This document shows, one piece after another, positions 11,401 to 19,150 of a stretch of DNA of 64,000 bases. The position numbers and the translations under genes are program-made. Under the pieces are notes generated by a model, which did no database searches, was not told the origin of the DNA, and saw only the letters and a list, made by a program, of their open reading frames with translations. Positions within the stretch are counted from its first letter, which is position 1, and every line of letters starts with the position of its first letter. Source of the DNA: Onthophagus taurus (lineage: Eukaryota; Arthropoda; Insecta; Coleoptera; Scarabaeidae); the NCBI RefSeq assembly GCF_036711975.1, contig NC_091972.1:9677001-9741000 (forward strand), read 5' to 3'.

Positions 11401-13820
11401 GATACGAATTTTTTAAATGAACCTCACTGTGGTAGTTAGGGATAGCTTGATGATAAAAGAATTTTAAAACATCATATCTTAAACGCTAATAGAGATATCT
11501 CAACAAAATGAAAAGCATTTTAATGCAAATTTATCTTTTACTTAATCAGTCAATAATTATTTTCCTACTCCTACAAATCTCGTCGCTATAATTTTTTTAA
11601 TACAACTCTGTTCGGTTAATAATAAGAAAATTTATAAAAAATCATATCTCAAAAAGTAGATGAGATATCAAGATGAAATAAAATGCAATTTAAAGCAAAT
11701 TTCATTTAGTTTCGATATGTAAAGTATAACTTCTTTATTTTTATAAATGTCGTTGATACGAATTTTTTAAATGAACGTCGCTATAGTAGTTAAGGATAGC
11801 TTAATGATAAAAGAATTTTAAACCATCATATCTCAGAAGCTAATTGAGATATCTCAACGAAATGAGAAGCATTTTAAAGCAAATTTATTTATTACTTAAA
11901 TTGTCAAAAATTATTTTCCTACTAATACAAATCTCGTCGTTATGATTTTTTTAATACAAGTCTGTTCGGTTAATAATAAGTAAATTTAAAAAAATCATAT
12001 CTCAAAAAGTAGATGAGATATCAAGATGGAATAAAATGCAATTTAAAGCAAATTTCATTTAGTTTCAATGTGTAAAGTACAATTTTTTCATTTTTATAAA
12101 CGCTGATGATACGAATTTTTTAAATGAACCTCGCTGTAGTGATGAAGGATATGTTGATGATAAAAGAATTAAATAAATGATATGATATATATATGATATA
12201 TATATATATGATATATAAATATATGATAAAAGCATTTTCATGCAAATTTATCTATTACTTATTCTGCCAAAAATTATTTTCCTACTCCTACAAATCTAGT
12301 CGTTTTGATTTTTTTAATACAACTCTGTTCGGTTAATAATAAGAAAATTTATAAAACATCATATTTCAAAAAGTAGATGAGATATCAAGATGGAATAAAA
12401 TGCAATTTAAAGCAAATTTCATTTAGTTTCAATGTGTAAAGTACAACTTCTTCATTTTTATAAATTCAGATGATATGAATTTTTTAAATGAACCTCGCTG
12501 TGGTAATTAAGGATAGCTTGATGATAAAAGAATTTTAAACCATCATATCTCAAAAACTATTTGAGATATCTCAATGAAATGAAAAGCATTTTAAAGCAAA
12601 TTTATCTTTTACTTAATCTGTCAAAGATTATAGTCCTACTCCTACAATCTCGTCGTTATAATTTTTTTAATACAACTCTGTTCGATTAATAATAAGCAAA
12701 TTAAAAAAATCATATCTTAAAAAGTAGATGAGATATCAGGATGAAATAAAATGCAATTTAAAGCAAATTTCATTCAGTTTCAATGTGTCATTTTTATAAA
12801 TGCTAATATCAATTTTTCAAATGAACCTTGCTGTAGCAGTTGACAATTGGTTGATAATAAAAGAACTTTAAGATATCTTAATAATTAAAAAAATTAATTT
12901 CTTTTTTGTCTTACCTTCTTCAAGTTCAAAGGTTTCTGGAGCAATTGGACTAATGTCGAAGTAAGAATATTCTAAATAGTAATGATCATAATGGCTACCT
13001 AACAAAGAATTAAAGCCCTTCATTTCATATTTAATTGGAACAGCATATTTTACAGTTTTTTTGCGAAAATCATTTTTGAATGTTAACCAAATTGTGTATT
13101 TATTACTTTTTTGGCCAATACTTTGAACTAATTGCCATTTTTGTGTGTTTTGCCCATTTATTACTTCATCACCTAAAAATAAATAATCAATTACTTTTTG
13201 TTTGCCTCAATTTTTAAATAAAACAACCTAAATAACTAAATCCTGTAAGATCAGGCAAAATTGTTTGCTGTTCGATTTGATAATCTTTCGTTCCATTAAC
13301 TTGTAAACAAGTATTAGTGTTAGTTTTTTCTTCTGTAGTAACTGGAGCTATCTTTAAACTGGTTCCGTATGGTTTATATGTTGAAAGTTGATATGTTTTC
13401 ACCATTCCACCATAATAATCGATTCTAGATTGACCGGAAGATGAATCAAACCTAAATAATGTTTTTTAATACAGAATTAATCAATCATTGACCTTTTTAA
13501 CATCTCAAATTTATTTATAAGTTATCAACACTTTATCAAAGTTGAACTGATAAATTTAAAAATATTATTGTTTTCAACTATACTTACCAAGCGTAAAAAG
13601 GTTCTTCTATTTCTGCATAAGGAATATAAAGTGTTCCTTTTGCTGTATAAGTGGTGCTCCATTCAATCGGTTTTTTAATGAAAATTAAAGCTGTAATGAT
13701 AAAGTAAAATATTACTTAAATAAATGTTCTTGTTTTTCTCTAAGAAAGAAAAACTAACTTACCTAAATGAGGCTGCAAAAATAATAAAATTAGAAAGACA
13801 CTAAATGATTTCAAAATCAT
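8444..13820 (-). CDS. 26-29-p: 26/29-kDa cysteine protease (papain family C1), eight exons
   Basis: Exons on the minus strand, with GT-AG borders read directly: 13820-13763 (signal peptide MILKSFSVFLILLFL), 13691-13588, 13451-13228, 13172-12915, 9632-9095, 9040-8932, 8875-8688, 8630-8444 (stop). The product is about 554 aa, matching the insect 26/29-kDa protease, which has a long N-terminal domain (IPYAEIEEPFYAW; CLQVNGT; GSHYDHYYLEY), a PGPG...YTFNP linker, an I29 inhibitor-type propeptide and a papain domain. Catalytic residues: Gln354 (KDQS), Cys360 (CGSCW), His502 (DLDHAVLAVGYG), Asn522 (KNSW). In other insects it is a haemocyte/lysosomal protease that degrades foreign protein. Two oddities: the last intron (8631-8687) is 57 nt without stops, so it is easily misread as coding; and exon 2 has one extra base near 13680 relative to an open frame. 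AATAAA on the minus strand lies at 8378-8373. Confidence 0.93.
8631..8687 (-). other. 57-nt intron, multiple of three and stop-free
   Basis: Donor GTATGATG and acceptor TTGTTTTTAG on the minus strand. Read through, it would insert 19 extra residues between DES and GNKLEDLDHA. Spliced, it restores a Cys before GNK, which the papain family needs for a conserved disulphide. The splice is therefore strongly preferred. Confidence 0.8.
9667..12870. repeat. Tandem array of about nine 353-bp units inside intron 4 of 26-29-p
   Basis: Unit starts (AAATGAAC, or a variant) occur at 9675, 10027, 10380, 10734, about 11088 (truncated), 11415, 11769, 12122, 12486 and 12819, giving a period of 352-354 bp apart from indels. 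Each unit is itself a diverged dimer: both halves carry CATATCTCAAAAA...TGAGATAT followed by TTTAAAGCAAATTT, about 170-180 bp apart. Diagnostic variants show a larger duplication of 1035 bp: the units at 10380 and 10734 match those at 11415 and 11769. An AT microsatellite interrupts the array at about 12175-12225. It fills nearly the whole intron. Confidence 0.9.
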
Positions 13821-14095
13821 ATCTGTTCTTTATGTTAAAGATTTAGTTTTAATAATTATATAGTTTGATAATAAATCCTGACTTTGTTCCAATTGCTGCT
13901 TAAACAGCGATAACCGGCGAATAACTGATGAAATTCGAGTTGGGTTCTTTGTCTTAAGACGGACAAACAGCTGATAAGGAAGTAAGTTTAGATTCTTTGG
14001 ACGTTACACTACCGCATCGCAAAAAAGTGATGATTCGAGTTGAGTAATCGATATATTACACATTTACTTCTATTTCAACACAAATAAATGTAATA
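13821..14095 (-). promoter_or_regulatory. Putative promoter region of 26-29-p
   Basis: The region directly upstream of the start codon contains a TATATA-like stretch at 13858-13863 and GATA-type motifs (GATAA at about 13867 and CTGATAAGG at about 13972). GATA factors commonly drive fat-body and haemocyte genes in insects, but here the sites are only motif matches. Confidence 0.3.
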
Positions 14096-14382
14096 AAAGA
14101 ATTAAAATTTTTTATTTTAGTAGAGAATGGAAGAATTTATACTAAATTCCTTAAGGTGGTCAATATTTATTCTCGTGCACACGATAAATCTTTGTTTATT
14201 TGAAGAAGAATGAATGTAAAGAATGCACAAATAGGAAATGACTTTTGTATTGATTTTGTACATTCTTAACCTCAATTTATATCATGTATATTATTCCTAA
14301 AGAAATTTGAATTAGAATATTGACCATAACAAGCACGGCTGCTTTAGACACAGGAAAAAAATTAAATGCTAATGAGATTGTT

Positions 14383-14763
14383 CTGCTCGTATACAAAAAC
14401 TAAAATGTGTAACCAAAGTGGTCTCTAAAACCAAGAATCTTGGTTTTAGAGAAAATTGAAATGTTTGCCTGCAATCTTCAAATGGACGCTGTTTTGGAAC
14501 AAGAAAAAATTAATTGCTGATGAAAATAGATTGCTTTGCAAAGTTTTTAAACAATAAACACCTGTCCAGAGAAGAAAAAAAAACACCAGACAGAAAAGTG
14601 TTGAAAAAGAGAATTACTATTATCTTAATGATACATACAAACATAAGTTTTTATTTATAGTGCAAGCAAGATCACTTACAGTATTTAAAAATGTTGATCT
14701 TCTACTCATATACAAAAACCAAAAATAAAATGTCTAACCTAAGTGCCTCTAAATGCAAGAATC
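14383..14763. repeat. Diverged direct repeat with an internal perfect hairpin
   Basis: A segment of about 60 bp (TATACAAAAACTAAAATG ... AAGAATCTT) at 14383-14442 recurs with changes at 14700-14763. The first copy contains a perfect palindrome at 14422-14452: 15-bp arms TCTCTAAAACCAAGA and its complement around one base. It probably reflects a rearranged transposon end. Confidence 0.5.
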
Positions 14764-15110
14764 TTCTGCCCAAAGCGCTACTTATTTTAAATAACGCCAA
14801 CAACATGGGGCAAAATAACAATTTTAGCTTAAAAGACGCTGATCAGACGATAAAGACTAATTACAAAAAATTCTGGTGAATGCAGCTTTGTGAGAAGATG
14901 ATGTCACTAAAGCGTTAAAAGACATGAACTTAAAAGGTGACATATTTGCTGTGACTGAAGCTTGGAATAGTGCAATGAAGTAGAAGTTAAATGGTACTTA
15001 GAGGCCGAGTTTTAATTGCAGAGCTGAAGATGCTATAAAATCAAACTTCACAGAGCAAAATATTGAAAGGTGGTTTGGGAAGGAACCGGACAGCGAACTA
15101 AATGACTGCG
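14690..15110 (+). pseudogene. Relic of a pogo/Tigger-like (jerky-type) transposase
   Basis: The order of segments matches the second half of pogo-family DDE transposases. KALLILNNANNMG (about 14778-14816) corresponds to the 'LLILDNAPSHP' box with the second catalytic Asp replaced by Asn. A VTKALKDMNLKGDIF segment and AVTEAWNSAMK at about 14950-14982 correspond to the conserved 'AW..V' helix near the C-terminus. At least one frameshift (about 14875) and several stops break it. Confidence 0.55.
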
Positions 15111-15149
15111 GATGAAGTAATAAGTAATAAAACGATAATAATCTAGAAA

Positions 15150-15510
15150 AATTTTCCTCCAATCTTCAAATTGACGCTGTGATATTCGGCAATCAATATC
15201 CATAGATCTTGTTAAACTAGCCAAACGTAGAAATAAAAATCGTCCAGCTGGGAGTCTGGAGGCGAAGGTTATTGACTCTGTGATTAAGAGTGAATACAGA
15301 AACATGATAGTGGATACATTTCTGCCTACAATTAAAGCTAAATAACCTCGATCTAATAACATCTCGGTTTTTTCAATGCCATACAGACATTTCAGTACCA
15401 AACTGATGTTTTCAAAATCGATCAACTTATTCATTCCGTCGCTGACGTCTTTAATTAACTGGGTCGTGATACATTAAAAGAGGTCTTCTTATGACATCAG
15501 CAATGCATGA
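15150..15510 (+). pseudogene. Possible hAT (ZMYM1/52-kDa-repressor-like) transposase relic
   Basis: A plus-strand frame reads KNRPAGSLEAKVIDSVIKS followed by EYRNMIVDTFLPTIKAK, then a stop. This resembles the 'YWR.N.FLPF.D' region of hAT transposases related to ZMYM1. No catalytic residues are visible and the call rests on one segment. Confidence 0.35.
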
Positions 15511-15616
15511 TAGAAATCATGAAGGTAAATGGTTCGACTAGGACAGTTACCACTTTTGCCTTAAATGTGATAGAAACCTCGTCGAAGACCTTCAGGTAAA
15601 GATTACCAAGTAACAG

Positions 15617-16145
15617 CATCATCATCATCATTGGCACCACAACCCATGATGGGTCTTGGCCTGTTCTAGGATCAGCTTCCACTCTCTTTTATCTCGTGCC
15701 TTGGCCTTTCAGTTTCTAACTCGCAGCGTTCTTAGACTTACTTCCACCTGGTCCTTATATCTAGACCTGCCTCTCTTGTGGGTTCTAAATTTGTTTGGCG
15801 GAACATTTGCTTTGGGGCTTCCCTGCCATCCATCCTTTCTAAATGGCCGAGTCACCTTAATCTATTGATTTTGATGGAAGACACAATGGACACACAACAC
15901 AAAATTGTAATGCCTTCTCCATATTTCGTTTTCCTGAACACCCCTGCATATGTGCCGGAATATCTTTCTTTCAAAGCAGCCCATGTTTCTGATGCATACG
16001 TGAGGACTGGTCTTATAAGCGTTTTGTATATTATTACGTTAGTTCTGTTAGTTACTACGCCTGCCGTTATTATTTTTCTCAAAAACTTAAGTAACATTCC
16101 CGTTATTATTAGGCTAGCTCCACACAATATGCGGACTAGCACATC
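15617..16145 (-). pseudogene. 3' end of an RTE-type LINE with trinucleotide tail
   Basis: On the minus strand, IIYKTLIRPVLTYASETW (about 16050-15997) is the RT connection motif of RTE-like elements. SSIKINRLR follows near 15855, and the C-terminal motif REWKLILEQAKTHHGL lies at about 15699-15652. The copy ends at a perfect (CAT)5 run, 15617-15631, the microsatellite-like 3' tail typical of this class. There are frameshifts between the motifs, and the 5' part is lost. The gypsy element sits 43 bp beyond the recognisable part. Confidence 0.65.
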
Positions 16146-16188
16146 AGTTCAAAGGAAAAGTGTCAAAACGAAAAACGGACCAGTGTAG

Positions 16189-16978
16189 TGTCACAAACTA
16201 GCTCTCGAGAAGTTCTCGTTTCCCGTAGTGGGTTTCCTAGCTAGGTCCACGGAGCGGCTCGCGTACCCAACTGTCCACGCACTACCGTTTTCTTGATAGC
16301 TAGCAATGACTGAGTTAGGGTTTGGCACACTGCATTCGTTCACTTGAAAGCGAACGGCAGTAATTTGAAATTAAGAATAAAAATAGATTGAAAGAAAACG
16401 AAATTTCACTGCTAAAGAATAAGTTTGCTTTATTTTTGAACAAGAACGTATTATATTATATATATAAAAAAAAACAACTGACAAAGATTTTAAAAAGTAA
16501 AAATTACATGACATAAGCTATTCAACAACATCATTACGGAATTTGCCGAGGTGGTTAGCAGGTTCAATGAGAAATCGGAAGTTTAAGATTTTAATAACGC
16601 TTACCCGTTTGTTAAAGTAAAATATTCATCGAAGAAAGAGAATCCAATTCAACGAATTTTATAACTAAATTGCTATAAGTTCAAATCGCACGACTCGAAT
16701 TTAAAAACACAACAAAAACTTTAATTTCCCGGTTTCGCCCGATGCTTTTCTGTTCCAATCCCGTAACCGACTCCCCGATTTTTTCTTCATTTCTCCCCTG
16801 CTCCATCTACTCTAACTGCCACCTCGGCACATTCCTGCCAGAACCGCCTACGTAGTATTTAGTCTGGACCCTCGGTTCTCAAGACGCAACTTCGTAATTA
16901 AATTACAAAGTTCTGCCTGTATTGCGTTTTATTATTTTTTTTTAATCGCTTTCGAATCCCAAAATGCGGTTTGTTACA
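16189..16978 (-). repeat. 3' LTR, 790 bp
   Basis: Begins TGTCACAAAC and ends TTGTTACA on the plus strand. I see no difference from the copy at 23540-24329 when the two are read side by side. It is adjacent to the PPT. Confidence 0.93.
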
Positions 16979-16994
16979 TCCCTCCCACCTTTTT
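16979..16994 (-). promoter_or_regulatory. Polypurine tract
   Basis: AAAAAGGTGGGAGGGA on the minus strand, immediately before the 3' LTR. This is the expected primer for plus-strand DNA synthesis. Confidence 0.8.
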
Positions 16995-17649
16995 AAAAGA
17001 AGGCTCCCCTAAGAGCCTTATTTATGATACCAAAATGAACAATACAAACCGCATTCTAGTATTTCCGATATCTACTTGAAATCTTAAGAATCAACAATCT
17101 CAATCGTTACAAAAAGTCTACATCTAAACACTTCTCAGTAACATAGAGTCCAATTTTCACATAATTTTAATTACGAAAACACATTTTTATTGATATTCTT
17201 TTGAAACAAAAAGTCAATTTTTTTTTTTTTTTACATATGCATTTTAGTCACTTTCTTAAGAGTCTTTCACCGATTTTAACACTTAATTTATTAAAAATTA
17301 TTTTAAAAGTTGTAACATAGTCCTTCACACCAAAACGTTTAAGAACTACCACGCACGCACAGTCAAGTAGTCGAAGTAGAGAAGCTGTCATCACATCTCG
17401 GGGCGACCTGACGGGTGCTACTACATTTCTTCGGTGGAAAATAAACATGTTCTCAGCTGGCTCCATTTATGTGTCGACGATAAGACATTGTTGATTTATT
17501 TAGAATGTTTTTTTTTTTTTTTTAATGATTATTTACAAATGATAGGAATCGTATATTTCAGGATTTTTTTTGAATAAGGACAATTTCGGAGTAAGTATTC
17601 TTGGTTTAATAGGATCTGTAACAGACGAAGTTGTCTGAATCTTGGTTAC

Positions 17650-18640
17650 CATTTATTTCCGCATCCAACTTGGAGAGGTCGGTACCTCAGAATATATATT
17701 TGAAACCATCACTTCAGGGCTTGTGGAATTGGTTGCCTCAGGAACTATGTTAGTCGGAGTTTCTGGCGAAGCAAGATCCTCACCCCTCCTCTGATTAAGA
17801 AGCCACATCGTAAAATTTTTCCACAACTGGCCAAGATGACGATACCGCATCCCAAGGTTTTATATATTGCGTAGCCATTCAATATCACGCTAGCGAGTCC
17901 CTTTACGAAACACAATAAAACAATCACTCGTGCGATAACGTGCTCTTAGCAAATTTACGCAACTCTTCCGCATGAAATAGTTGAATCCAGTTCTTATTTT
18001 TCTGTCTTCTTTCCCTGGATTTTTCTAATAATGACATTGTTTATAGCTGATCGTTCCAAGCCGACTTGTACTAGTTCTTGTGCTTGTCTGACGTCTTCGT
18101 TGTTATAAATTTCGGCCACTCCCAAATTCATAATGGTACTAAATTTTGATTTCTGAATCTTCGTAAGGTAGAAGTCCATCAGGAGGTGTCTGGGATACCT
18201 GCAGTGGAGTTAAGGCTACCCAGGGCTTTTCAATCTGATACATTGGTGAATTAATGAGGTTGCGGTCAACCTGGTCTGCATAGTCCAGGAGTACATGTGT
18301 CATTGGCGACTCAAAATAGGACCGGTTATCCGTATCAGAGACAGGAAGTTCATGGTAGCAAGTATACGTTTTTCTTACTTGCACTCTCTTTGGTACACAT
18401 TTCAATATGTACAGGACTTCTCCGATTGCACGGCCGACATAACTCGTTTCATTCTTAGCGAGCAAACTAACGGTGGTTGGTGATAACGGGGCCAACAATA
18501 AGCGATTTTTATGTGTTTCTATATACGATTTGTCGGTGAATCCGGGCTCTTTGGACTATTTGCACTTGTAACATGTTTTCTACATAATTGGACCTTATTT
18601 GTGAACAATTTCCAACGTTTTTTTTTTTTAGCGATATGAG
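17650..18640 (-). pseudogene. env: Broken envelope glycoprotein gene, chuvirus-like (captured env)
   Basis: Pieces in several frames on the minus strand align in order with the class of glycoproteins that insect LTR elements have acquired from chuvirus-like RNA viruses. A Cys-containing ectodomain piece (18498-18139) includes the short CYHELPV-type box. A following piece in another frame (18179-17994) carries a proline/asparagine-type helix region. Then comes a hydrophobic segment at about 17927-17745, consistent with a membrane anchor, and a short cytoplasmic tail read in a third frame to about 17653. Frameshifts near 18165 and 17830 and stops upstream of 18540 mean no functional product. 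The role in intact relatives (cell entry) is family knowledge. Assignment to chuvirus-type rather than baculovirus-F-type env is my judgement from motif order. Confidence 0.62.
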
Positions 18641-18799
18641 ACTAATATTAACACTACGGGTGCTACAATCGTATGCGATAATAAATTGTTAATCCTATAT
18701 TTATGTAGGCTCCAATCGCCAATAAAGTAGTTAAGAGCGCTGAAACAAACAAAAACAAAAATCCGATTTTCCGGTGTTTAGTAATCAACAACAGAATAG

Positions 18800-18965
18800 A
18801 CAATAAAAGCTATTAATTATATATTTTTTTTTTATTATTTAAAAAAAAATAAATAAATTTATTTTCTTTTTAATTTTAGTATTTAACTTATTAATTTACT
18901 TATTTTAATATTAATATTTTTATTTATTTATTAGTTATTTATTTTTTTTTTCTTTTTTTTTTTAC
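18800..18965. repeat. AT-only low-complexity tract within the retroelement
   Basis: About 165 bp almost entirely A/T, with long T and A runs. It separates the pol tail from the env remnant on the minus strand. Confidence 0.8.
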
Positions 18966-18981
18966 CTGTATACCTTATACT

Positions 18982-19150
18982 TTACCTATACCTAGCTGGA
19001 AGTTTTATGGCTCTCCTCTCCCGTCGTATTGCCAACGGTTCTTCAAGGGGTTCATCTATTAATTCTGGTGCCTTAATAATAATGCTATCGTCCTCACGTT
19101 CTCTTTCTATTTCTGAAGGGTTTTCAGAAGGTTCAGCTATTGACTCCAAC
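18982..19150 (-). pseudogene. pol: C-terminal tail of gypsy pol, left after the integrase deletion
   Basis: In the frame next to the main pol frame the minus strand reads an acidic stretch (EIEREREDDSIIIKAPEL), then a basic RRERRAIKLPARYR end and TAA at 18982-18984. Such an Arg/Pro-rich end is typical of gypsy pol after the integrase. It is out of frame with the upstream pol and starts at the deletion scar (about 19140-19155). Confidence 0.6.

Noticed and set aside
15852..16142. 96-codon ORF on the minus strand as a host gene
   Set aside because: Its only recognisable part (IYKTLIRPVLTY) is the RTE LINE connection motif; it is part of the decayed LINE.
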